Shown: piece after piece, positions 36,296 through 45,544 of the stretch | Layout of the letters: each line of letters opens with the position of its first letter | Numbering within the stretch: position 1 is the stretch's first letter | NCBI RefSeq assembly: GCF_034344865.1 | Contig: NZ_CP133774.1 | Coordinates: forward strand, 5,456,001-5,520,000 | Length of the DNA: 64,000 bases | Direction: 5' to 3' | From: Pseudomonas sp. 10S4 | GTDB lineage: Bacteria; Pseudomonadota; Gammaproteobacteria; Pseudomonadales; Pseudomonadaceae | The notes under the pieces: generated by a model | The model's input: the letters and a program-made list of their open reading frames with translations, nothing else | What the model was told of the DNA's origin: nothing | The model's database searches: none | Position numbers and translations under genes: made by a program

Positions 36296-37477
36296 TCAGG
36301 CCACTTTTTTCTGCAGCGATACCTGATTGTAGTAGCTGATTAGATCGACCGTTTGTGCACCGGCCATGGCTGTCTGAACCTGATCCGACGACATGCCGTA
36401 TTGGAGGTTGGCGTTGTTGACCTGCAAATCTAGCTGCAACGAACCCGCTTGCGCATAAGAGTCGTTCCATTCACTAATGGCTTCATTGACGTCGTTGAGT
36501 ACTGCTGAGAAGTTGCTCGCGCTGGCGTCAGATATAGCGGATCGGATGTCGGTTACTGCCGCGTTGACATCATTTTCAAGAGTTTGCCACTCGGCCAGCA
36601 CCGCCTGCAGGCTGGCCTCGATGGCCACCGACTGAGTAGCAAGGTCGGCAAAACTGTGCGCCAACACATGCAATGTAGCGACATCGGCAGTGATCCCTTG
36701 GATGGTGGCAAGGGTCGCAGTAATCGTCGCCTTGTCAGCTTCAATTTGCTTGGCGTCCAGCGCAATGTAGGTGCTTGCAACAGCAATGGCTGGGCCGAGC
36801 ATAAACCAAACAAGCGCACCAACAGGCCACAGCGCGATCGTCGCCACTACACCCAACGTCAATGCCACACCATCAGCAATACCGAGTGCGATAATGGCAG
36901 CAGTGAGGCTCTTTATATCCGCCTTAAGCTGATCGATTTGTGCGTTGAGCGTGTCGATTTGGGTTTGGTCAGCATTGGCATCGACCGTCGATTTATCAGC
37001 GATGCTTTGAAGCTGAGCGGCCATATCAGGCAGCGTATCGCTCGACTTTTGTAAGGCGCTAATCGCCCCACTGATGAACGAGGTCACCAGTCCCAGCTGC
37101 CTAGTGAGCGTGGTCAGATCTTGGTTGAGTGTCGCCAAAGCTACCTGATTACTGGGTTGAGCGATGAGTGCCTCGCTCTGATTTTTAGCGTCTTGAAGAA
37201 CCTGACTGATCACTGCGTTGTAGCCAATGACGTCCTGAGGAACATTCAGCAAGCGGGCCATAACCGTGTTGACCCAATTCAAGGCGTCGCCGTTGGCAGC
37301 TTCAAAAGCGCTAACAAACGCAGGCCAATCGGGAGGCACTTGGTTGAGGGTAGGCAGGCTGGATCCCAGCACGCTGGTCATAACAGTGTTAACCGCCACT
37401 ACATTTTGTTTGTAGTCAGATTGCACTTGGGTGAGTGAAACGGAGTTTTTGCGGATTGCATGGGCGAGAGACAGCAT
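36296..37477 (-). CDS. Alpha-pore-forming toxin (HBL/MakA/ClyA-like)
   Basis: The 393-residue protein has the plan of alpha-helical pore-forming toxins of the Bacillus HBL/NHE, MakA and XaxA group. Long amphipathic helices (residues 10-180, with heptad-like LQSIADKSTVDANADQ and IDTLNAQIDQLKADIKSL) surround a central hydrophobic hairpin (about 190-235: IIALGIADGVALTLGVV, then PVGALVWFMLGPAIAVA). More helices follow to the end. There is no signal peptide, as in ClyA and MakA. A strong AAGGAG site precedes the ATG. No second toxin component is adjacent, whereas HBL, NHE and Mak loci usually have several. Expected to be released and to insert into eukaryotic membranes; family assignment is by architecture, not search. 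Confidence 0.72.
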   Translation of the reverse strand: MLSLAHAIRKNSVSLTQVQSDYKQNVVAVNTVMTSVLGSSLPTLNQVPPDWPAFVSAFEAANGDALNWVNTVMARLLNVPQDVIGYNAVISQVLQDAKNQSEALIAQPSNQVALATLNQDLTTLTRQLGLVTSFISGAISALQKSSDTLPDMAAQLQSIADKSTVDANADQTQIDTLNAQIDQLKADIKSLTAAIIALGIADGVALTLGVVATIALWPVGALVWFMLGPAIAVASTYIALDAKQIEADKATITATLATIQGITADVATLHVLAHSFADLATQSVAIEASLQAVLAEWQTLENDVNAAVTDIRSAISDASASNFSAVLNDVNEAISEWNDSYAQAGSLQLDLQVNNANLQYGMSSDQVQTAMAGAQTVDLISYYNQVSLQKKVA

Positions 37478-37679
37478 GAGATGTTACTCCTTTTAATTGC
37501 TGCGGCTGGGTGATCCATCAACTGCAACCTAGAGTAGCGATACCGAAATGGGGCGTAGGAATAATTGGATTTATGGATGAGAACGAAAGGAAATGAAGCA
37601 GAGAAGTCTGCCAGCCAACACCCCCCAATGATTCCGAACTGAAGGCAAATCAAAAAAGCTTTAGCAGACACTGTAGTGG

Positions 37680-37822
37680 TCAACTAATCCCGGACACGAC
37701 GTTAAGTTTTTCCTCGGCCCGAGCTGGCGTCAGCCCACCGTTGAATTGGTGAGGCCGAATCCAGTTGTACCGATGCATCAAAAAATGGCTGATGTCGCGC
37801 TGTGCTTCCTGCACAGTTGTTA
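37680..37822 (-). mobile_element. IS3-family transposase 3' fragment
   Basis: The minus strand reads AQRDISHFLMHRYNWIRP, then HQFNGGLTPARAEEKLNVV and a stop, the familiar C-terminus of an IS3-family OrfB. The DDE core is absent. It directly joins the 5' end of a LysE-type gene. Confidence 0.65.
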
Positions 37823-37905
37823 GGCCCTGGCGCCATATTCAGGGCAAAGCAGGCGGGCAGGAATAACGCTAGCGTCGCAAGGTTCATATGGATATCCATA
37901 ACCAT
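37823..37905 (-). pseudogene. LysE-family exporter, N-terminal remnant
   Basis: Only the first 28 or so residues remain: MNLATLALFLPACFALNMAPGPNN, the classic LysE/RhtB start. The IS3 fragment replaces the rest. Confidence 0.65.
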
Positions 37906-38543
37906 TTTTCGTCAATCCTATTGAACTGCCGCATGTGCCACCGTCCTTAGGGTCATGAGCGGAGCACGTGCAGTCAGCACGCCGGCGCATTCAGAAAGGT
38001 GTGTCCCCCGGACGCTTACCGTTCTGCTTCGTATTGAAGCGGTACTGATTGGCCTCAGCGGTTGGCGGTCATAAGCCCAAATACCGTATCAACCTTGCTG
38101 GGGTAAAACCCTCGCAGGGAATGCTTCCTCTTTGAGCTTCTCCATTACCAATCCAATGAATGCTGATACCGCCAACGGCAAATGCTCCCGGCTTGGGTAG
38201 GCATACGGATCATGCCCATTCATGCGTGCTGACTGGATCAGAACTCATGATCGTCGCTATGCGCTCCCCATCGTTTTGGAGGCTGCAATCTCGACCATTG
38301 GTAATGGACGATCCTTCGAGCACGAACCGCGTTTACTTCCCAAGCGTCAGCTCAATATTCGCTTACGCTTAAGCGTGCTGTTTGGCGTAGTTCTCAATGG
38401 AACAAAAGCCGGAAGCGCTACTGGTGGTTGACCCCGGTAGAGTGGCAACCATGGTTTGAACCGCCATCACACAATGAGTTAGATGGTGACAGCAGCGCTG
38501 AAATGGTCGTACCTCACGGCATCCATTTACCCCTGAATACCTG
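37906..38543. other. Non-coding junction with IS scars
   Basis: No intact gene. A short IS66 fragment lies at about 38198-38270; the remainder shows no recognised coding frame. Confidence 0.45.
38198..38270 (-). mobile_element. IS66-family transposase scar
   Basis: About 70 bases match, by eye, the part of the IS66 transposase gene seen at 52.76-52.83 kb (the LIQSARLNGHDPY region). Nothing else of the element remains here. Confidence 0.5.
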
Positions 38544-39411
38544 TCATCCCTCCCCCGTGTAAGGCTGAATATTGCTCATCGGAATCTTGGTGAGGAACGA
38601 GACTTCAGCATCGTCTTTGGGGCCATGATTGAGCGCAATCACTTGCGAAGTTTCAATACTTGAACCATCCAGCAAGAGTGAGAACTCCATGTTTTTGCTC
38701 CTGCCTTCAGGCAGCGGCTCGAGACCATCTCGACCGATTTTAAATTCATTCAGAACCATGGATATTTCATAGAGCGGCGCACCAGCGCTCTGTCCCCCGG
38801 CTTCGGTATTGATGGCGGTAGAGACCCAAACCGTAGACTTGTCTTTTGTGTATTTTATGTACGTGGACAAGTCGTTAAGCTTTGGTTTACCCCCCATTTA
38901 CCTATGTTCTCAACAATATGTTTAGGCAAGCCAGAGGTGTCCTTGCCGCCTACGAAAATACTCGCAAATTTTCGTGCCTGCTCTGTATTCAATGGAACCC
39001 AGGCGGTGAAGCCCCTGGTGAGGATTGTTGTAGGTTTTCGTATGTTCGCTTGTCGGCTCGATATAACGTGAACTTCGTTCCAGACTGAATTGAAGAGGTC
39101 GTCACAGCCTCCGTGGATGGCGCTTGCAGCGAAGGCGCTGATGGAGGAGGCGCACAGGGGCCTTGGTGATATGTTCCGCACGCGGAGCAGGTCTTAGGGA
39201 TTGAAAACGGCACAGGTTTTGAAGCGATGGCGGGCGCGGCTCGATGGGATGGTACCAACCTGCTAGATGAAGACGCCTGGGGGCTTTCGATTGGAGGAAA
39301 AATCTTGCTGCTCCTGAGTTTTTGACTCGCAGGCGGCGTGTTGGGTCTTGCAGGCGATGGGAGGCTGGGCATGGGGCCTTTGCCTGCATTCGATCCAGAA
39401 TTTTTCAGCAC
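38544..39411 (-). pseudogene. Putative ADP-ribosyltransferase effector, two frameshifts
   Basis: Repaired, the protein has about 290 residues. A Pro/Ser-rich N-terminal region with CSACGTYHQGPC precedes a domain laid out like R-S-E ADP-ribosyltransferases: FTLYRADKRTYENL (Arg), VWVSTAINTEAGG (Ser-Thr strand) and DAEVSFLTKIPMSNI (Glu). Frames join if the C-runs at 39012-39015 and 38890-38895 are each one base longer, giving SPGGFTAWVP and KWGGKPKLND. It lies about 500 bases downstream of a PAAR gene in the hcp/vgrG/RHS island, so T6SS delivery is likely. No immunity gene is evident next to it. ART assignment is from motif order only. Confidence 0.55.
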
Positions 39412-39932
39412 AGTAGTCAGTCCCTTGTAATAGACGGTGTTAAAACCGTCTTGATGCGATTGCTCACGTTTATAATCGAAGTCGGTATGAGAGTTGCTCG
39501 AGGAATTGTTAGAGGGTATTTCCTATACTGAGGAGTTCTTTGTATTGTCAGTATCCGCCGAACCGGTGAGTGCACCATCATTGAGATGCTCATGAAAAGG
39601 GAGGCTGGCATCGGCGATATGGTGTTCAAGATCTTCCCGGAGATGACACGGGAAGCTGCAACAGACTGCTTAAGCTTCACTTGGACGCAGACGCACTTCG
39701 CCGGCGAGCCTACCGCTGAAAGTCATGTCGTGGCTTTGGGAGCAAGGCATCAAGGCTGGAAACCCCACCAGCGTGGATGAGCCAAAGTGTGGCTACTTTT
39801 CAGCCATAGAGGCGTCTTACCAGCCAGTAGGCTCGGGGGAGCAAAAAGTGTTGTGTAAGGCACAAGCTCTCCACCAAGCGCCCGACTGAAAGCCACGCTC
39901 GGGAGCAATAAAGCCAAATAAAAGCCAGAAAT
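39412..39932. other. Non-coding between PAAR and ART genes
   Basis: No credible gene. A small hairpin GACGGT/ACCGTC with a 6-base spacer occurs at about 39434-39451, just upstream of the ART start. About 500 bases is long for an operon gap and may hide a degraded gene. Confidence 0.35.
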
Positions 39933-40196
39933 TCAGCTGACGACGGCGCCTTTAGGGCCGCTGGCAATCAGTGCCGCCCCGCAGGCGGTTTTCATCCCGT
40001 CCAGAGCGATGGGGGTTCCATCAACGGTGTAGGTGCTGCTGCCCTCGGCAATAGGGAAAATCCCTTTGCACAACGGGCAGCTGACCTTGTGACCGACCCC
40101 GGCAATCGGCTTGCCGTTGAGATCGGTTCGGGAGAAGGCTTCGAGCACCTTGCCACCGTGTGTGGTGGAGTCGCCCAAACGGATTGCGTCTTTCAT
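39933..40196 (-). CDS. PAAR-domain T6SS spike tip
   Basis: The 87-residue protein consists of a single PAAR domain: an IRLGDSTTHGGKV start, VGHKVSCPLCKG with Cys/His positions suited to zinc, and DGMKTACGAALIAS at the end. It caps a VgrG trimer and can carry effectors non-covalently. It lies downstream of the immunity-like genes of the RHS protein and upstream of the ART-like gene, so it probably serves one of them. Confidence 0.88.
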   Translation of the reverse strand: MKDAIRLGDSTTHGGKVLEAFSRTDLNGKPIAGVGHKVSCPLCKGIFPIAEGSSTYTVDGTPIALDGMKTACGAALIASGPKGAVVS

Positions 40197-40265
40197 GTCG
40201 TCACTCCTTTGACTAAGTTACTCAGCCATCCAAACGTCTTCGTCAGCTTGGGTACCTAGTGCAAC

Positions 40266-40733
40266 TCAAATGATCGGTATCGCGCCTGGCGTGGCGAGTC
40301 GCACCGGCTCACCGCCCTTACGGCCAAATATCAGGTTTTCCATCGCTTGAATAAAGTTCAGTCCCTGTATCCAAAGCCCGTCGTGAATGAGGCTCAAGAC
40401 GTAGCAGCAACCCTGTTCGTCCATCAACAGCGCGCCATGGCCGTGTTGGACTTCGGCAATGCTCACCAAGGTACTGCTTAGGCGTTGCTGCCACTCAAGG
40501 AACTCCTCGCTATCATGCAGATATTCAAATGTACCAAAGGCGACATCGCTCGTAGCACACTCCTCCCCTGCGCTGCAGATGCCCACCTGCACCCCGACCA
40601 GCTGCTCAAGTAGAGCAGCGGCAGGATGTTCCGGTGGGACGTAACACGCTACTGGTTCGGTGCAAGGGGTGGGCCAGCCTGCGGCGAGAAACAGTGGGCG
40701 CAGGCTCTCAGGAAGCTCGATCATTGGGAGCAC
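40266..40733 (-). CDS. Candidate immunity protein (SUKH-like)
   Basis: The 155-residue soluble protein begins MIELPESLRPLFLAAGWP and ends with GALLMDEQGCCYVLSL, then FIQAMENLIFGRKGG. The pattern recalls SUKH-type immunity proteins, but the resemblance is weak. Its place between the RHS immunity candidate and the PAAR gene suggests immunity to a toxin of the island. Confidence 0.45.
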   Translation of the reverse strand: MLPMIELPESLRPLFLAAGWPTPCTEPVACYVPPEHPAAALLEQLVGVQVGICSAGEECATSDVAFGTFEYLHDSEEFLEWQQRLSSTLVSIAEVQHGHGALLMDEQGCCYVLSLIHDGLWIQGLNFIQAMENLIFGRKGGEPVRLATPGAIPII

Positions 40734-40746
40734 GTTCAGCGTCCGG

Positions 40747-40998
40747 TCACGATTTCACCAAGCAATTATTGAGTGCTATAAAGTCCACATTCGCTTCATA
40801 GTCGAAGTCTTCCACGATATCTTGAAGGTGCATATGCTCAAGACCATGCGCTGACATCTCATATGATGCGTTAATAAGAAAAACACCAAGTTCTCTAATC
40901 GTTTGTGGATCAGCAAGAATCGAAACCTCATCCAGCTGAATATTTTTATCACTCCCGACAGCGGTTCCGTGCACACTGAATTTATTTAACTTTTTCAT
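40747..40998 (-). CDS. Immunity protein for the RHS toxin (Imm32-like)
   Basis: The 83-residue protein begins four bases inside the end of the RHS gene, the standard place for cognate immunity. Its core ILADPQTIRELGVFLINASYE and the following HLQDIVEDF resemble Imm32-type small immunity proteins. It is acidic and soluble, so it should neutralise a cytoplasmic toxin. Confidence 0.6.
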   Translation of the reverse strand: MKKLNKFSVHGTAVGSDKNIQLDEVSILADPQTIRELGVFLINASYEMSAHGLEHMHLQDIVEDFDYEANVDFIALNNCLVKS

Positions 40999-43900
40999 AG
41001 ATTGAAACCTTGTTCCCGAAGGTAATCTTTTTCTTTTCGCGTGAGTTCAGAGACGCTACCCCGCGTACCATGACTCTGAGATCCATCCTTATTCACTACA
41101 ACTTCAGCCTTCCTTGACTTGCATTGACAGTGAGCATGAACCTGTTGGTTCGTATTTTCCACATGCGGTGGGTCTATTCGAATCCGGCCATTGCCAACCG
41201 GCTCCCAACGACCAGATTTTGCTAACCCAAGCGGGTCAATCCAATTTACTGGGTTTGGTGCATAAGCATATAAGTTCAACCCACCCGCAAAGCCAATAGG
41301 GTCTTGGCTAACGAAGCGACCATTCGCAGGATCATAATAACGGTGCCGATTGTAATGTAGACCAGTCTCATGATCATGATACTGCCCCTGGAATCGAATT
41401 GGGTTCGCAATACCTTGCTGCCGCGCCCATTCAGAACGCTGCTCCCGCACCTCCCCCAAGCCTTGTACTGCGCACTCCACGCCACCTCACCGTTCTGATC
41501 CGTTAGCTCTTGCGGCGTACCCAGGTGGTCGCACTGATACCACGTCAGGACATCAACTGGCGGGGATACCGGTGAGTGATTCCACAGCGGATCCTGATCA
41601 AGGCTGTAGTCCTCGTCATAGCTTGGCAATCCCATCAATTTGATGGCGCTGTGCGTCAGTGCTTGGGCCACGGGATTGAATGTGCCCGGTTCAAAGAAGT
41701 AATGAACCGTTTTCCCCGCCTCGCCATCCTTCTGTGCAAGACTACTTTCCCATGCCAGGTTGTCACCATCCCAACCGTAAAGGGTAAAGCCGCAGCCATG
41801 TTCACGCTGCGCCCGTGCGTGTTCATTTCTGTTCCACAGCGAGCCGGCCTCTGGTCGCTGTTTGTAGTGCACGTTCGAGTGCTTGAACAGGCGCCGCCCC
41901 AAGGCGTCGTAGGCGTATTCCACCGACAACCGGGCATCATTGAAATGCACCAGACGATCAAACAGATCCCAGCGCATCTCGCAGTTTGCTCCGCTATGCC
42001 AGCGTTTGACCTGATTGCCGCGATCGTCGTATTCGTAATGGGTGCCGGCGAATTCGCGCAGCAGGTTATCTAGCAATTTGCTGCGCGGTGGTGTCAGCTC
42101 CAGCGGACGGCGGCTCTCGGCAGCTCTCTCGTCCAGCAAATTGCCCGCAGGATCGAAGTCGAAGGTTTCTACACCCAAACGGCTCGCGGCACTGAGCAAT
42201 CTGCCGACCGGATCATAACGATAAGACAGCGAACCCCGACGACTGTCGTTGATATCGGTCAGTTGGCCGGCACCGTCGTAGGTGTACTCACGCTTGAGCA
42301 GTACGGATTTGTCATCACTTCTTCCGAGCAATTGCTCCTGCAATCGTCCTACCGGATCCCACTTCTGAGTCTGTACCAGTCGGTTGCCTTGATGGCGCAC
42401 CACCTCCCGATGCATGTCATCTCGCTCGTAGCCAAGCAACTCATGTTCGTTGAGACGCAATGCCAGGAGATGGCCGCTGCCATAGGTCAGCCAACTGACC
42501 CGATGACCATCCGGGCGCGTGGTCGCAATACGCTGGTTGAGTACGTCGTACTCATGCTGCCAGACCGCAACCAAGGGTTTTTCCAGCCCCAGATAATGCT
42601 GATGCTCGCGCACCAGGTTGCCCGCCGGATCGTGGAACCACTGCACGCGACTGTCAGTGTTACCAGCGAGGATCAGATTACCGTTGCCGTCATAAGCGAA
42701 CGTCTCAGTCTGGGACATCTCTTCCTTGCTGGCACGACGCTCGGTGACACGGCCCATCTCGTCGAGACTGATGCCAATAACTCGGTCACCATTGATGATT
42801 GAGGCCAGGCGCCCTGTTTCAGGTTCATATTGATAGCGGGTTATGCGCGAGTCGAAACCGGTTTCGGCCAACAAGCGCCCCATCGGGTCGTATTGGAATT
42901 GCGCCGAACGATCGTTCTCGTTTTCCAGTGCCTGCAATCGACCCAGTCGATCCCAGCGATAACGCAGCGTCTGCTCGGCTGCATCCACACGCTCGGCGAT
43001 AAACCCGGCAGCGGTATAACTCCAGGTAGTGCAGCGATCCAATCCATCGACATGTGTCAGCAATCGGCCTTCGGCATCGCGCTCAAAATGCTCTTCGGTT
43101 TTATCGGGATGTTTGATCAAAACGACCTGTCCAGCCGTGTACTCGTACTCGGTGGCGCTCCCCGCAGCGTCGGTGAAGCAGATCATCTGCCCCCGTTCGT
43201 CATACTCCCAAGCGCTAGCCTTGCCTGAGCAATCGACGTACTCGACCAACTGACCGGCATCGTTGTAGTCCAGCGTCTTCTCGTTGCCATTGGCATCCTT
43301 GATAGCCGTGGGTTGACCGGCCTTGTTGTAGGCGTACTCCGTCTTGTTCCCCAGCGGATCGGTGGTTTCTATCAGGTTGCCGACATCGTCATAAGCGCGT
43401 AGCCAGAGACCGCCCTCCGCATCCATAATTTTGATCACTTGGTCATGATCGTCATAGGCGAAGTGCACAACGGTATTGTCCGCGCGAATGTGTTCGATCA
43501 GGTTGCTACGCTCGTCGTAGCTATAACGATCTGTCGTGCCGTCCGGGTGCACATGGCGCACAACATTCTTGGCTTCATCTCGGAACAGCCATTCCGATAG
43601 TCCATCGGCTTGACGAATCCGATAGGTATAGCCAAGGATGTCGTAGTAGTGCCAGGTCTCGTTGCCGTGAGCATCGGTCACGTAGGTCAGACGGATGTTT
43701 TCGTCCCACTCCAGACGCGTGTCGAAGCTTCCGTCATCGGCCCATTCACGCACGGCTTTGGCATGTGCGCCGGTTCCTTGCCATTCCAGGTTCATGCCGC
43801 GCCCAGTACGGTCGGTATAACGAGTGATCAGGTGATGCTTGTACTGATACGACCAAACTGCGCCGTTCTCATCCTGAGCCTGAATCAGATCGCCGCAAGC

Positions 43901-45544
43901 ATCGTACTGGTAGGCACAGAGTTGTCGCTGCGGTTCGCCGTCGCGGATTTCCCAGAGGCCGGTCAGTCGGCCATGCCCGTCGATCATCGTGCCGAGGTGC
44001 AGGTGAACCTTGGTGAAGTCGTTTTCCTGATACGTGATCAGATCCGAAAGCACCGACTGTTCGCAGTGGCGATGCTCGTAGTGCAGCATGATCCCGGCGC
44101 CGTTGCGCAGCGAGATGTTGGTCAGCACAAAACGCTGGCCACGACGGACGTAGGTTTCCTTGCGTTCGAAACCATGGCACAGCAATAGCTGATCTTCGCT
44201 AGCACGAACGAGGGTGATGTTTTCGATGGTGTCGTAGTGAAACAGACCGACTTTGGGCAACGGATAGCTGTGGTCACGGCCGTCAGCGCCGTAGAAGGTC
44301 AGGCCATCATCCACGCAGTCGAAACGTGTGGTGAACTCGCTGATCCAACGGGCGCCGAGTTCGCCCTGATCGTAGGCGTCGAGGCGTGAGTTGTAAGTGC
44401 GTGTCCATTCGATCGGGAATGGGCCGGGCAAGCTGAAATCGGTATGGCTGAGGCTTTCCGAACCCAAGGCGAAATTGATGCTAAAGTCCGTGGCGCATTC
44501 GCAGGGGCCTTTCTTTGGATTGGGCGCGCCTTTCGCCGGAGCTTGCTTTTGGTTAACACCCAACTGGCCCTCTGAAGCCGTGTGCGTGGCTTGATTGGTC
44601 TTCTCCGTATGGACTGCGGCGCTCTGGCCATGGGCATTGCGCTTGCGCCACAGTGTGACGGCGCTGGAGAGGATCAGCAGCAACCAGCCGATGGAGTTCT
44701 GGACGGACTCATCATCCAGCTTGCTCAACTGAGTACGCAGTTCCGGGCCCATCGCCCGCAGTTTTGCGGTTTCCGTGGCAACCCGCTTCTTCACATCATC
44801 GGGAAGCAGGTGATCGGCCGCGCTGTTGGCCAAGCCCTTGCCAGCAGCCTTGTACGCGCTGGCAGCGGCTCCGAATATATTGTCGATCGCCGCAAGTGGA
44901 TCGTTCAGGAGCTGGTTGCCAGCAGCGCTGATTTTTTGGCTGGCCGCCTGCGCATCACCCTTGGCATCGAGCTTGCCATTGGCAACCGTGTCGAGGCCTT
45001 TGGCAATCTCGTTGATAACGTCTTCACCCAGCTTGCCGGCATCCGCCAGAATGCCCGGCAGCTTGCCTTTGGCCTGGTCAACGAAATCGTCGAGCGTGCC
45101 GATGATGGACTCGTTCAAATGCCCGATCAGGATCTCGATGACCGACGAACTGATCAGCATTTTACTGCTGGCCCTCATCTCCTGACGTACCAGAAACAGT
45201 GTTGGGCGCAACGTCATACGGGCTGCTGCCATCGCCGGTGGCAGCGGCAAAACACCGATCAGGTTGATACCGAGACTGGCCCAAGCGAGCAGATCACGTT
45301 TCTGCGCGTTCGACAGCGTGACGATGTCACCCAGCGCATCGACCAACGCCATGATGTTGCCCACCACGGGTAAGGCGCCGGCGACGTTCTTGATCCGGTC
45401 AAGAGTGACCACCCCGCCACTAGCGGATTGAAGCCAGGCATCGAAAGTCGCTGCACCGCTGGCGACATCCTGAATGTCGATGGCATTCAGGGGAACAATG
45501 GCAACCTGAGGTTCACGTTTTACAGCAGCACTTTCAGTGGTCAT
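40995..45544 (-). pseudogene. RHS-repeat polymorphic toxin, one frameshift
   Basis: Once joined, this is an RHS protein of about 1,515 residues. The N-terminal 300 residues contain hydrophobic segments (ASLGINLIGVLPLPPAMAAA and SIGWLLLILSSAVTLW). A long YD/RHS-repeat shell follows, ending in HYNRHRYYDPANGRFVSQD, the core-associated motif and the self-cleavage-type DPLGL. The C-terminal toxin of about 75 residues includes RIRIDPPHVENTNQQVHAHC and is unassigned, possibly a nuclease. The frame breaks at the C-run 41453-41457; one extra base gives QYKAWGEVREQRSEW. Start overlaps the vgrG stop (ATGA). It is exported with the VgrG at 45.5 kb. The break may be an assembly error. Confidence 0.85.

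Noticed and set aside
44582..45373. 263-codon plus-strand frame inside the RHS gene
   Set aside because: Shadow of the RHS N-terminal coding sequence; composition follows the third-position bias of the real gene.
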